Part shown: piece by piece, positions 35,185 to 44,576 of the stretch
Layout: each line of letters opens with the position of its first letter
Numbering within the stretch: the stretch's first letter is position 1
Source: Oligoflexales bacterium
GTDB taxonomy: Bacteria > Bdellovibrionota_B > Oligoflexia > Oligoflexales > RGVZ01
Length of the DNA stretch: 64,000 nt
Assembly: GCA_947468665.1 (NCBI GenBank)
Contig: CANILH010000004.1
Coordinates: 1-64,000 of the forward strand
Direction: 5' to 3'
The notes under the pieces: generated by a model
Seen by the model: only the letters and a program-made list of their open reading frames with translations
Told to the model about the DNA's origin: nothing
Database searches by the model: none
Translations under genes and position numbers: made by a program

Positions 35185-36117
35185 TCAAGGTAATTTCTGC
35201 TGGTATGCCAAGCTCTTTAGCCTTCCCTCTTTCTCTTCCCGGATAAAAATTCTTGCTGGAAAATCCAAAGTCCCGCTTGACGAGAGTCCAAGCACAGCAA
35301 CGGTCAGCATAGATCTAAAAACCGCCTGCCGTCGTCCTGAGGTAAACGGATCAAAACCAAGAGCGGATCTGGAGAACATGCTCGGGCCCTGAGCGTCATC
35401 ATGAGTAGCTTTGGGAACCGAGACTTCCAGCATCTCTCCCGCCAGCGTTGCCGAGAATTTTGCCCGCCCCCTCGCCGAAAAAACTTTACGATCAGCACCA
35501 AGCAGAACAACCGGTAAATCTATAGCTTTCATAGCCGCAACCACACTGCTGTGTACAACGGCAGGGTCAAGTAAAACAGCTCCCATGACAGGAGCCCCGC
35601 CTGCCATCGCGAGAACAGCGGCGCTTCCACCAAACGAGTGTCCGACGATAATAATTCGCCCACCATCAGCGCCTTCGCCGAGAATCGCGGGCATACGATG
35701 CAAAAGATCCGTAAACTGTCGGAGGCGAACGCCGTTCTCAAGCCACTGATCACGATTGGGTACCTCAAACGCAACGACGTGAAACCCCCAACTGGCGAGG
35801 TCCCTGGCTTGGGATCGATGGGCTTTTTTGCTCGAGTAATTCCCGTGGCTGATGACGACGATTGGCAGTTTATCCTCGGTTCTAGCCGAGAAATGGTCGA
35901 CCGCGACAGTTTGGTCCAGATTAAGAGTCACTTCCCGGTCGAGACGCTCACTTACCTCAAAGGGCCCCCTTGCCTCAAAACGGGAAAGCTCAGGTTCCAT
36001 GAGCAGGATATTCGCCTGAATAGGTTCAGCGTTCAAAATCACACTTTGATGCTCTCCGGTAAAGGTGCACCCCGAAAGCCATGTGCTTATAAATAAAATG
36101 TTAACTAAATGTCCCAT
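35185..36117 (-). CDS. Alpha/beta-hydrolase lipoprotein (PAF-acetylhydrolase/lipase-like)
   Basis: 310 aa. Lipoprotein signal with lipobox LSGC (Cys 17). The fold shows the oxyanion strand PIVVISHGNYSS, the nucleophile elbow GHSFGGS, and a catalytic His candidate in KATHDD. The topology resembles platelet-activating-factor acetylhydrolase/cutinase-like serine esterases. It probably sits in the periplasm on a membrane and hydrolyses a lipid or ester. Faces the 830-aa gene convergently, and is divergent from another lipoprotein gene. Confidence 0.8.
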   Translation of the reverse strand: MGHLVNILFISTWLSGCTFTGEHQSVILNAEPIQANILLMEPELSRFEARGPFEVSERLDREVTLNLDQTVAVDHFSARTEDKLPIVVISHGNYSSKKAHRSQARDLASWGFHVVAFEVPNRDQWLENGVRLRQFTDLLHRMPAILGEGADGGRIIIVGHSFGGSAAVLAMAGGAPVMGAVLLDPAVVHSSVVAAMKAIDLPVVLLGADRKVFSARGRAKFSATLAGEMLEVSVPKATHDDAQGPSMFSRSALGFDPFTSGRRQAVFRSMLTVAVLGLSSSGTLDFPARIFIREEKEGRLKSLAYQQKLP

Positions 36118-36142
36118 AACGCAACCCTGCCCGAAATTTATT

Positions 36143-36151
36143 TGCTATAAT
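36143..36151 (+). promoter_or_regulatory. Extended -10 promoter of the 190-aa lipoprotein gene
   Basis: TGCTATAAT, the same extended -10 as at 32633-32641, 60 bases before the start codon and without a good -35. Confidence 0.6.
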
Positions 36152-36210
36152 TATCGGAAGGTCTGCTCTAAAATTAATAGGCAGATTTTTCCCGGAAGGT
36201 CACTAGAAAG

Positions 36211-36783
36211 ATGCGCACAACCCTTAGCCTAAAAATCTTACGTTTTGCCGTCCTGGCGAGCCTGCTAGACCTGATCTCATGCAAGAGCTTCTATAGCCTG
36301 AAAAATTACTCAAAATCGTCGACCAAAGGGATTATTTCGGCGCAGGAATGGTCTTTCGTGTACGCCTACACCGATCCTGAGGCGAAGCTACCGGACGGCA
36401 TGGAAACCATGATCGTTCTTTTAACAGCCAAACCAAAGCACTCTTGTCCTACCGAGGATGATAAAGTAGCCGATGGGCGCGAGGTGGCTATCGCGGTAGA
36501 CGGTAAACCCGGAGAAATGAAGATCGGGGGTAGATCCGGGCGATTTGAGACGGAACAAGATTTATTCACCTACAATAAACCTGAGCGCCATGCGTCAGTA
36601 GCGTTTCACGACCCATCACTCCCGGCAAACCAGCGCTATATTTTCGCCACCACTGGAAAAGTAAAGATTACAAAACAAACTCCGGACGTGATCGAGGGGG
36701 CTGTTGTCGCAAAACTAAGCCAGGATCAGTTCGTAAATGGACAATTTAAAGCTAAAGTCTGCAAATACGGGCAACTCAATTGA
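36211..36783 (+). CDS. Predicted lipoprotein of unknown function
   Basis: 190 aa. Basic N-terminus, hydrophobic stretch and lipobox LISC with Cys 24. The mature part appears beta-rich, with two further Cys residues (HSCPTEDD and KVCKYG) that could form a disulfide. No family recognised. Monocistronic: own extended -10 promoter upstream, a convergent membrane-protein gene 10 bases after its stop. Confidence 0.65.
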   Translation: MRTTLSLKILRFAVLASLLDLISCKSFYSLKNYSKSSTKGIISAQEWSFVYAYTDPEAKLPDGMETMIVLLTAKPKHSCPTEDDKVADGREVAIAVDGKPGEMKIGGRSGRFETEQDLFTYNKPERHASVAFHDPSLPANQRYIFATTGKVKITKQTPDVIEGAVVAKLSQDQFVNGQFKAKVCKYGQLN

Positions 36784-36793
36784 CGAATGAATG

Positions 36794-37081
36794 TCAGTCG
36801 TAAATATTTTTCTCGTATTTCTGACTGGCGTCCTGCCAGGGTCCATAACTCCACTCCTCAACAGGTGGTAAAATGTTCGTCAATAAGCCGACAAAAATCA
36901 TGGGCAACGCGATCATAAACCAGTATTCTCCCCGCTTCTGAGCGAGATTCGCCCAAATCCAGGAACTGAACAAAAACGTCAAAAGACAAAAGACAATTAG
37001 AGTAAATGCCCTCTGCTTTGGATAGATATTCAGCTTTACATATTTGGCTTCATTTGAGAGCGCCGTTTTTTCATTCGCCAT
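36794..37081 (-). CDS. Small two-helix membrane protein
   Basis: 95 aa. Two membrane helices (about residues 26-46 and 53-70: FTLIVFCLLTFLFSSWIWANL and FMIALPMIFVGLLTNIL) flanked by polar ends. Three bases after the stop of the 124-aa membrane gene, so co-transcribed with it. No family recognised. Confidence 0.6.
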   Translation of the reverse strand: MANEKTALSNEAKYVKLNIYPKQRAFTLIVFCLLTFLFSSWIWANLAQKRGEYWFMIALPMIFVGLLTNILPPVEEWSYGPWQDASQKYEKNIYD

Positions 37082-37084
37082 ATC

Positions 37085-37459
37085 TTACTTCTCCTTCTTG
37101 TTAGAGCTTTGACTTAACGCGGTTACCTTTGACATTACCTGATCCAGACCGGTCGCCCGTTTGAAAAACAACCATCGAACGCTGGGTACCAACAAAAGAA
37201 TCGAGAAAATGACAATTTGTCCGACAGCTCCATAGGTAGTCTTCATTTTGAAGGGCAGCTCCAAAATCAACATGACACCCAGCGCCATCAAAACACCCAT
37301 ATAAGTCACCTGGGCTATCTCATCCCGACGGTCAACACCACGAAGACTCGCGCAAAGGGCCATGATCCATAGCCCCCAAAAAACCGCGCCCCCAAGATCC
37401 TGGAGGCGGAAATCTGTGAGGATACCTTTGAGGTCAATCAGTAAAATTTCAAATCTCAT
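37085..37459 (-). CDS. Small three-helix membrane protein
   Basis: 124 aa. Three membrane helices (AVFWGLWIMALCASL, YMGVLMALGVMLILEL, IVIFSILLLVPSVRWLFF) and a basic C-terminal tail. First gene of a two-gene operon with the 95-aa membrane protein; the pair probably forms one complex. No family recognised. Confidence 0.6.
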   Translation of the reverse strand: MRFEILLIDLKGILTDFRLQDLGGAVFWGLWIMALCASLRGVDRRDEIAQVTYMGVLMALGVMLILELPFKMKTTYGAVGQIVIFSILLLVPSVRWLFFKRATGLDQVMSKVTALSQSSNKKEK

Positions 37460-37591
37460 GGCGGCAATCCTCTGTTATTACAAATCAGATCGGCAACTTC
37501 CCAGATTACTTAACAGGCAAAACTTGCCGGCAGGACAAGGGTGCGTTACGATGACAGTCGATCAAAAAATATCAGCGAGGACTCACAGGCG

Positions 37592-38656
37592 ATGGGAATT
37601 AAATTACATTGTTTAGCTCTGTCGATTTCAGCAATTTCGGCTACTTTAACAAGTCAATCTGCGTACTCAGCAACCAAGGGCGCCAGCCCAACCCTCAACA
37701 GACAGCTGACAAACGAGCCTTCCGGCGTAATTTCTTTTGACCGGCCAATTTTTGATTTTGGTCAGGTGAAGCGCGGACAAAAGCTTCCCGCAAAGTTCAC
37801 TTTTAAAAACACTGGCAAAGGCACCCTGACAATCCAGGGTGTCCAGGCGTCATGTGACTGCACAACCGCAGATGCTGCCAAGGGTAAAACATTCGCTCCC
37901 GGTGATTCCGGCGCGATAGAGGTCTTATTTGATACGACAGACTATTCGGGCAAAGTCACGAAAGGGCTGACGGTCATCACAAATGAGAGATCCATGCCCG
38001 ACCGCACGCTGACAATTACCGCGACTGTCAACAGTGACGTGGAAGCCAATCCACCACTGGCTGACTTTGGTGAAGTCGTTCTGAACCAATCGCCACAGCA
38101 GAATATTCATCTCAAAAATAACATGAAGACAGAGCTCAAAATCGACAAAGTGCGCTTCAACGCGGAATTTCTCGATGTTGGCTATGCCAAAGAGGGTCGA
38201 GAATTCGTCATTTATATCAAATTGAAGCCAACTGCTCCGATCGGATTTTTTAAAGACACTGTCTGGATCAAAAACAACTCAACAGCTCTTCCTGAAATGC
38301 CAATACCAGTCCGCGCTACAATTCGAGGCCAAATCGCAGTCACACCCGCATATATCGAGTTTGGCTCTGTCCCGGCATCAGAGAAGGCGTCCCGCCAGAT
38401 TTCACTGACGGCACTGGAAGGTTTTGATATTACCAGTAACTCCATCGAGTTGAACGTTAACGGCTTGAAGAGTGCTGACGGCCAAAATATGATGCGCGTA
38501 AGCGTCACACCCGCAGACAAAAATGGCAAGAAAGTCAATCTTGAGCTTATGAACCCAGGAAGCAAATCTGGAAGCGTACACGGTAAAGTCACACTTCAGA
38601 CAACCAACCCCCAGCAGAAAAACCTGACCGTGGATTTTTACGCGTTCTTCCGGTAG
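37592..38656 (+). CDS. Exported DUF1573 (Ig-like) protein
   Basis: 354 aa. Signal peptide ends ...SQSAYSA-TKG. The mature part begins with a DUF1573 domain: IFDFGQVKRGQKLPAKFTFKNTG and the Cys pair ASCDCTTA, where the family usually has CGC, followed by two more Ig-like beta domains (PLADFGEVVLNQ, AYIEFGSVPASE). The ATG at 37592 has GAGGA 10 bases upstream; a more upstream in-frame start would bury the signal peptide. Likely a periplasmic or surface beta-sandwich protein; function unknown. Confidence 0.8.
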   Translation: MGIKLHCLALSISAISATLTSQSAYSATKGASPTLNRQLTNEPSGVISFDRPIFDFGQVKRGQKLPAKFTFKNTGKGTLTIQGVQASCDCTTADAAKGKTFAPGDSGAIEVLFDTTDYSGKVTKGLTVITNERSMPDRTLTITATVNSDVEANPPLADFGEVVLNQSPQQNIHLKNNMKTELKIDKVRFNAEFLDVGYAKEGREFVIYIKLKPTAPIGFFKDTVWIKNNSTALPEMPIPVRATIRGQIAVTPAYIEFGSVPASEKASRQISLTALEGFDITSNSIELNVNGLKSADGQNMMRVSVTPADKNGKKVNLELMNPGSKSGSVHGKVTLQTTNPQQKNLTVDFYAFFR

Positions 38657-38675
38657 GCCCGTTTAATTGACCAGT

Positions 38676-40100
38676 TCAATTGACCAGCTCGCCAAGCATC
38701 GCGACCTTATTTCCGCTAGTAAGGCGCACGGGTAGAGTCATGCCAAGTAAATTAGCCGAGCTATTCACGCGTACTGACCTATATTCCTTGGTACGCCCAA
38801 CCCAAATACCGGGATATTTCCGGCTTTCATAAATAAATAAAACATCTTTTGTGCGGCCAACCTCATTGGCAACCATTTCGGCCGTTATCACATCCTGGAT
38901 CGCGTTTAATCGATTCAGACGCTCGACTTTAACGCTTTCGGAAATTTGACCGGCAAACCTGGCGGCAGCTGTTCCACGTCGAGATGAATATTTAAATGCG
39001 AAAATAAAGGCAAAGCGGACAGCCGACATAAGTCGCAGCGTATCCTCAAACTCCTCCTCGGTCTCGCCGGGGAAGCCAACAATCAAATCCGTACTGATCG
39101 CGATCGCGGGAACCTCTTCACGGAGCCAATTTATTCGCTCCAAATACTGCTCAACCGTTACCTTGCGCCTCATCCGATCAAGGACTGTATTACTGCCAGA
39201 CTGCACTGGAAGGTGAATATGCCGCCCCATCTTAGGCTGGCTGGCGAAAAGACGGGCTAGCGGCCGCGTGAAATCATGGGGGTTTGACGTCGTAAAACGC
39301 AAACGCTCCAAACCTTTCAGCTGGGCTACCGAGGACAACAGATCAACAAATGGTCCACCATCTTCAGGAACGTCATCACGACCCATCAAATCAAGCCCAT
39401 AGCTATTAACATTCTGCCCCAGGAGAGTAATCTCACGGGCGCCGTTTCTGACCATATACTCAACTTCACGAAGTATTTCGTCCTTCGCACGGCTTATCTC
39501 GCGCCCCCTCGTAAATGGAACCACGCAGAATGTACAAAAATTATTGCATCCCTGAATGATGTTGACGAATCTTGTAACTTCTGGCTTTCCAGATACTGAA
39601 GGAATATGAAGGACTGGATCATCGGAGACGGCCTCGCGCCCAACATCGTTCTCATCACGGGCGTGGCGGTCAAAGCCTGTCGCGACGACGGACTGTCCGG
39701 TAGCCATATTCTCCCGCAAAAGCCCTGGAAGCTCATCAATCTTTCCTGGGCCAATCAAAACATCGATCTGGGGGGCCTGCTCTATCAGCTTTTTCCCATC
39801 CGCCTGAGCGACACAACCTGCCACTGCAATCCTAAGGTCAGGATTTTTTGCCTTCAGCTCATTTAAAGCTCCAAGTCGACTGAGAACCTTATGACGGGCC
39901 TTTTCCCGTATGTGACAGGTATTCAGCAAAATAAGATCTGCCGTCTCCGCCCCATCGCGACTGAGCTCATAATTATTCGCCTCAAGAAGCGCCAGCATGC
40001 GCTCGCTGTCAGCGATATTCATCTGGCAACCCCATGTCTCAATATGGACCTTACGCTTTCGCGACGCAGCCGTGATTGTATCTATTTGAATGCCTGTCAT
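38676..40100 (-). CDS. miaB: tRNA-2-methylthio-N6-dimethylallyladenosine synthase
   Basis: 474 aa. Radical-SAM methylthiotransferase that adds a methylthio group to i6A37 of tRNAs. UPF0004 domain Cys residues in ETWGCQMN, LLNTCHIREKA and VAGCVAQA bind the auxiliary cluster. The radical SAM motif is GCNNFCTFCVVPFTRG, and a C-terminal TRAM domain is present. The stop-codon region is tandemly duplicated (about 38665-38692). It sits 20 bases downstream of ffh. Confidence 0.96.
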   Translation of the reverse strand: MTGIQIDTITAASRKRKVHIETWGCQMNIADSERMLALLEANNYELSRDGAETADLILLNTCHIREKARHKVLSRLGALNELKAKNPDLRIAVAGCVAQADGKKLIEQAPQIDVLIGPGKIDELPGLLRENMATGQSVVATGFDRHARDENDVGREAVSDDPVLHIPSVSGKPEVTRFVNIIQGCNNFCTFCVVPFTRGREISRAKDEILREVEYMVRNGAREITLLGQNVNSYGLDLMGRDDVPEDGGPFVDLLSSVAQLKGLERLRFTTSNPHDFTRPLARLFASQPKMGRHIHLPVQSGSNTVLDRMRRKVTVEQYLERINWLREEVPAIAISTDLIVGFPGETEEEFEDTLRLMSAVRFAFIFAFKYSSRRGTAAARFAGQISESVKVERLNRLNAIQDVITAEMVANEVGRTKDVLFIYESRKYPGIWVGRTKEYRSVRVNSSANLLGMTLPVRLTSGNKVAMLGELVN

Positions 40101-40120
40101 TTGGAATACCCTTAAATCTA

Positions 40121-41659
40121 TCAGCGACGATTTTTTTTGCGCGCGTCCTTAGAGGCTTTGCGCATTTTCTTAAGCTTTTCACGATCAATCTTCTTTGGTG
40201 CTGCGAGAGTTTCTCCTCCAAACATATCGCCCATACCCGGCATTGCCGGCATACCTCCGCCGCCCGCCATACTCTGGGCCATCTTGCGCATTTGATTAAG
40301 CTGACCAAGACCCCCCATGCCGGGAATTTTTCCGAGCATACCGCCCAGTCCCTTACCCATCATTCCCATCATCTGACGCATCGACTTAAATCGTTTAATC
40401 AGATCATGGACATCACCCGATTTTGTGCCGCTGCCCTTAGCGATACGACGGACGCGTCCATCGTTAAATACACCGGGATTAACCCGTTCCAGATCAGTCA
40501 TCGAGTCAATCATGGCCTTGACCTTTACGAGTTCACGGTCATCAAGGCTAGCCCCTTTGGGAATCATTCCCTGCATAGGAAGCTTAGCCATAATGTCTTT
40601 AAGCGATCCCATTTGCTGAATCATTGAGAGTTGCTGGTAAAAATCCTTGAAGGTAAATTGACCGTCAAGCATTTTCATCATCTCGGCTTCTTTATCGCCA
40701 GTGTGAACTCTCTCGAAGTCCTCGATGAGGCCTACAACATCGCCCATACCTAAAATCCGGCTGGCGAGGCCCTCAGGACGGAACTCCTCAAGACGTGCGA
40801 GATCTTCGCCCATACCAAGGAATTTTAACGGCTTGCCCGTTACGCGACGAATACTGAGAGCAGCACCGCCCCGGGTATCTCCGTCAAGCTTCGTCATGAC
40901 TACGCCTGAGATATCCAGGCGATCATTGAACGCCTTGGCTGTTGTTACCGCGTCCTGTCCCATCATCGCGTCACAGACGAATAAAATATTATCCGGCTTA
41001 GCGACGGCTTTAATATCATCAAGCTCGGTCATCAATGCGCTGTCTATTGTCAATCGACCGGCGGTATCGAGAAGAATGACGTCCCGTCCAAGCTCAAATG
41101 CCTTGTCAATCGCCTTCTCGCAGATTTCCAGCGGCGTCGCTCCCTCAATATGAAATACTGGCACATCAAGTTTTCGCCCAAGAACTTTCAACTGTTCAAC
41201 AGCGGCGGGTCGATAAATATCAGCGGCCACAAGCATTGGTTTTCGCTTGTGCTTGGTCATCAAATAGTTCGCGAGCTTTCCGGTAGTGGTCGTTTTTCCG
41301 CTGCCCTGCAGGCCAACCATCATAATTGTAGTAGGACGATTAACGGCGAACCGAAGCGACGAGTCCGGCTCGCCCATAAGAGCTTCAAGCTCGGTTTTAC
41401 AAATTTTAACAAAGTGATCAGCCGGAGTGACCCGCACACGCTGAGCGCCGCTTCCCGCTTTGAGATCGACCGATATCCCAAGAGCCTCAGCCTTGACCTT
41501 CGCCAAGAAGTCTTTGGCGACACCATACTCAACATCAGCCTCTAAAAGACTTTTTCGGATCTCACTGATGGCCTCATTGAGATTGTCCTCCGATAAGGTA
41601 GCTTTGCCCGAAAATTTCTCCCGCGCGACGCGAAAACCATCACTTAAAATATCCAACAT
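40121..41659 (-). CDS. ffh: Signal recognition particle protein Ffh
   Basis: 512 aa, longer than the usual 450. The N and G domains (GLQGSGKTTTTGKLA, VILLDTAGRL, TKLDGDTRGGAAL) give the SRP GTPase. The C-terminal M domain is very rich in Met and Gly (MRQMMGMMGKGLGGML, GGGGMPAMPGMGDM) and ends in a basic tail. With 4.5S RNA it targets membrane proteins to SecYEG. GGGAG precedes the ATG. First gene of ffh-miaB. Confidence 0.97.
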   Translation of the reverse strand: MLDILSDGFRVAREKFSGKATLSEDNLNEAISEIRKSLLEADVEYGVAKDFLAKVKAEALGISVDLKAGSGAQRVRVTPADHFVKICKTELEALMGEPDSSLRFAVNRPTTIMMVGLQGSGKTTTTGKLANYLMTKHKRKPMLVAADIYRPAAVEQLKVLGRKLDVPVFHIEGATPLEICEKAIDKAFELGRDVILLDTAGRLTIDSALMTELDDIKAVAKPDNILFVCDAMMGQDAVTTAKAFNDRLDISGVVMTKLDGDTRGGAALSIRRVTGKPLKFLGMGEDLARLEEFRPEGLASRILGMGDVVGLIEDFERVHTGDKEAEMMKMLDGQFTFKDFYQQLSMIQQMGSLKDIMAKLPMQGMIPKGASLDDRELVKVKAMIDSMTDLERVNPGVFNDGRVRRIAKGSGTKSGDVHDLIKRFKSMRQMMGMMGKGLGGMLGKIPGMGGLGQLNQMRKMAQSMAGGGGMPAMPGMGDMFGGETLAAPKKIDREKLKKMRKASKDARKKNRR

Positions 41660-41819
41660 GTTCGAGCTCCCGACTTGGTCCTTTGGTCAGCCCGGAACGG
41701 GCAAAAAGGCCAGCAATCTTAGAGAATAGCGTCCAAGATTAGGAGCGTATAACGGCATTCCTGAGAATCGTCAATACAAAGGGTCGTGGTGATAAAATTA
41801 CAGTAATAATTGTGGGTAT

Positions 41820-43391
41820 TTACCAAGTCCGGATTGCGTGATTCCTCGACTCGCCCCAACCAATCTCACCGGTAGTCTTGGGAGCACTCTCATCGTCGAT
41901 ATCCTCGGAATCGAGGGGATTGGCGGGGAGAACATGCACTGTATACTTATAACGCCCTTCCGGCAGACGCAGAAGTTTGGATTGACCATTGTCCATCACA
42001 AACTCCGTTTCCGAACTGAGAGACTGAAGTAAATACCTAGAAAGCGCGGCCATTTCCACATTTGAAGCATCACTACGTCTCTCATATATCTGACCACACT
42101 CAAGAGTAAATCCATCGCCAGTCAGACGCATGCCATCCGCGATCCGCAAAAGCCCCCACGTCTCGCCAAAAACTGGGTGCCAGCACATATCGGCACGCGC
42201 CGCCTTAGGAAGATCCGCCCCTGACGCCTTACCGGCCATATCAGCGACCTCAAAATATTTCTTAGATCTTCCAGAACGCTTTCCTCGCAAAAGCTTCCGG
42301 GGACGCTCGTCGCTATCTGATCGGCCAAGGTACTTTTTGGCCTCATCCACAAGATTTTTTGAGACCGACTCGTCAGGAGCGATCGTCACGCGCAACGGCT
42401 GGCGGGAAACTTCCTGGGCGCGACCTGGAATCGTTTGTATCGGAATCTTTACACTTAATAGTCCCACCCGGCTTATTCCCTCATAAAGCTCCCGAAGCAT
42501 CGTGAGCTCCTGAGTTCCCTTAAGCAACCCAAAAAGCGCCGCCTCACGACGTAGCTTTGCGTCTCCTGAACACAGCGCCTGCTGCCAGCGATGAGATGTC
42601 ATGACAACAGGCAGCTCCTCAGGAATACTGAATTGAAGGACACGGCAAAATTTCGTGAAACCCTCGTCATTTGCCACATCGGCAGCTGTCCGGGCCAGTG
42701 TGCTAACGACACCTGTACGACGCGCTAGAATGTACGGCTGCCGGCTCCATTTACGAATCATCGCCTTTTGAAATTCCTCGGTCTTTACCAGTGCCGGTTG
42801 CGGCAAAAGAGCGTCCAGGTAACACCGGGCGACTCGCGAATCAAAGTCAATTGACTTACAGTCCGGTACCACTTTGCCGATCGCGGCCAGTAACATTTTA
42901 GTCAGCGCGCCATACCGCTCGTCGCCGATCGTAATGTAACCACCAACGGACTCTCGTGACGAAGCACAAATCTCGTCTTTAAGGTCCTGAGGAATCTCGC
43001 CACCCAGCAACTTAGTCTCGGAGTCCTCTATAAGGGCGACCGCCAGCTGACCGCTTTCCTCCTCAAAAGTTATGTCGTAGCTCTGCCCGAGAACGAGCAG
43101 TGACGTGCCAAATACAAATTTTTTATCGATACAAGATTTCGCGCTAAGCCTCAGAAACCCTGGAGTCGCTCCGGTAGACGCAGGGCGCAGTTGGATCCAG
43201 CTTTCTTTGACCAAATCAGAGATTGTCAGCAGCGATATCGCGTCACGCGAGGATGACAAGCCGGTCACATCAGTGGTCGCTGGAGCGCGCCCCTTGCATG
43301 CCGTGAGACTAAAAATTAAGAATATACTAAATGGAAATAGCGAGCGCTCAACGACGCTCAATTTTCTGGATAGCGAATTCAACCCTCTCAT
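41820..43391 (-). CDS. Predicted lipoprotein of unknown function
   Basis: 523 aa from ATG 43391, chosen because GGAGG lies just upstream and a lipoprotein signal follows (PFSIFLIFSLTAC, Cys about 32). The mature protein starts with a Ser/Thr-rich linker, then domains with several Cys residues; residues about 375-405 are a basic patch (RPRKLLRGKRSGRSKK). No family recognised. Its start overlaps the end of the tail-tube-like gene by 44 bases, so the two are co-translated and probably act together at the envelope. Confidence 0.7.
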   Translation of the reverse strand: MRGLNSLSRKLSVVERSLFPFSIFLIFSLTACKGRAPATTDVTGLSSSRDAISLLTISDLVKESWIQLRPASTGATPGFLRLSAKSCIDKKFVFGTSLLVLGQSYDITFEEESGQLAVALIEDSETKLLGGEIPQDLKDEICASSRESVGGYITIGDERYGALTKMLLAAIGKVVPDCKSIDFDSRVARCYLDALLPQPALVKTEEFQKAMIRKWSRQPYILARRTGVVSTLARTAADVANDEGFTKFCRVLQFSIPEELPVVMTSHRWQQALCSGDAKLRREAALFGLLKGTQELTMLRELYEGISRVGLLSVKIPIQTIPGRAQEVSRQPLRVTIAPDESVSKNLVDEAKKYLGRSDSDERPRKLLRGKRSGRSKKYFEVADMAGKASGADLPKAARADMCWHPVFGETWGLLRIADGMRLTGDGFTLECGQIYERRSDASNVEMAALSRYLLQSLSSETEFVMDNGQSKLLRLPEGRYKYTVHVLPANPLDSEDIDDESAPKTTGEIGWGESRNHAIRTW

Positions 43392-43851
43392 GGAGTCCTC
43401 CGACTTCTGGATTGCTGGCCTCAACAGTCCACGCGACAGGCTGCGACATACGCAGCACATGGCGAGCGACCTCTACACCATCAGCATTCTCAGAAATCAA
43501 CGTGACATCCTTGAGGCCTGTATTGCCTCTCATCAGTGAATTTGCCCAGAGATATAGAGAAGGGTCCGTGACGAAATCACGACTCAGCTCAACCCGACCC
43601 GCGTCACGATGCCCGGAAAACCCAACCAAGCGGTCAAGATTTTTTACCGGACTGAACGCGCCGTAATTAACGCCGTCAATTTCAACAATCATACGGGCAA
43701 CCTTACCCGAGAACGCTGCTGGCAATCGCTCAGTCGCGGCAATTGGAACAAGAACCAAAGCAAGTAAACATGCGTTGGCAACTCGAACCAATCGGCTAGG
43801 CTGCTGATTTAATTTGAAATTCCGCAACAGGCGCACGGCATCCCCTGACAT
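43348..43851 (-). CDS. Phage-tail-tube (gp19)-like protein with N-terminal export or anchor segment
   Basis: 167 aa. After a hydrophobic N-terminal segment (ACLLALVLVPIAA) comes a domain resembling the T4 gp19/Hcp-like tail-tube family: VEIDGVNYGAFSPVKNLD, GRVELSRDFVTDPSLYLWAN and ADGVEVARHVLRMSQPVAWT. These match the family's start (EIDG..xGxFSxVxGL), the KLKRG..xDxxLWxW segment and the GxxVARWxxxxxWPxKW segment. No other phage or contractile-injection genes are present. First gene of an operon with a lipoprotein whose start it overlaps. Family assignment is from memory of the pattern and moderately sure. Confidence 0.55.
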   Translation of the reverse strand: MSGDAVRLLRNFKLNQQPSRLVRVANACLLALVLVPIAATERLPAAFSGKVARMIVEIDGVNYGAFSPVKNLDRLVGFSGHRDAGRVELSRDFVTDPSLYLWANSLMRGNTGLKDVTLISENADGVEVARHVLRMSQPVAWTVEASNPEVGGLHERVEFAIQKIERR

Positions 43852-43986
43852 TTGATTAACTCTGGCTTCTGAGGTTACAGCTAAATTCTAACACCCACCA
43901 CCAGAAAATACTAGAGACCGAACAAAAAACTTGACAGCCCATTATTTCAACCGCTACTGCCATCCGATAAGGCTATCGACACATCT

Positions 43987-44370
43987 TCAGGAAAGTTTAG
44001 CGATAGCTTCAATTTCCACATTCACATCGCGCGGCAATCGCGCCACTTCAACTGTGGCTCTGGCTGGAAAAGGCTGCGGGAAGAAGGTTCCGTAGACCTC
44101 ATTGACAACCGAGAAGCTTCCCATGTCTTTAAGAAAAATGGTCGTTTTTACCACATCACCAAGTGACCCTCCGGCAGCCTCAATAATAGAACGAAGATTC
44201 TCCAAAACTTTTTTTGTCTCGTCGGCGACTCCGGTGCAAATCAACTCACCTGACTTCGCGTCAAGGGGGATTTGGCCCGAGACAAACAATAGGTCCCCGG
44301 CCCGAACAGCTTGGGAATAAGGGCCTATAGCGGCTGGAGCGTTCGCGGTTTGGATGACTTGCTTCTTCAT
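43987..44370 (-). CDS. ridA: RidA family reactive intermediate deaminase
   Basis: 127 aa, normal length. Hydrolyses enamine/imine intermediates from PLP enzymes such as threonine dehydratase. Family motifs IGPYSQAV, LFVSGQIPLD, the catalytic Arg104 in FPARATVEVARLP and Glu119 in NVEIEAIA are all present. Monocistronic, GAGG just upstream of the ATG. Confidence 0.95.
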   Translation of the reverse strand: MKKQVIQTANAPAAIGPYSQAVRAGDLLFVSGQIPLDAKSGELICTGVADETKKVLENLRSIIEAAGGSLGDVVKTTIFLKDMGSFSVVNEVYGTFFPQPFPARATVEVARLPRDVNVEIEAIAKLS

Positions 44371-44472
44371 GGAAGACCTCGGGGGTAGAAAATAATTAGA
44401 TCAAAAATTTTGGGGTTAAATAGTTACCTGGTGAACCACAAAAAACAAGGCCTTTTTGCAATGGATTCAGTG

Positions 44473-44501
44473 TTGTAATAGCATCTGGTTATTTCTATAA
44501 T
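44473..44501 (+). promoter_or_regulatory. sigma-70 promoter of lgt
   Basis: TTGTAA (44473-44478), 17-base spacer and a consensus TATAAT (44496-44501), about 75 bases upstream of the lgt start. Confidence 0.75.
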
Positions 44502-44576
44502 GAACGGGAAGCGCGTTTTTTAATCAGAGCCCCAAACTCTTATCTATACCCCATATACTGAGATGAGGTCCTCCTC

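Noticed and set aside
40076-40627. 183-codon plus-strand frame antisense to miaB/ffh
   Set aside because: Antisense shadow of ffh; His/Thr/Ser-rich product typical of a reversed coding frame.
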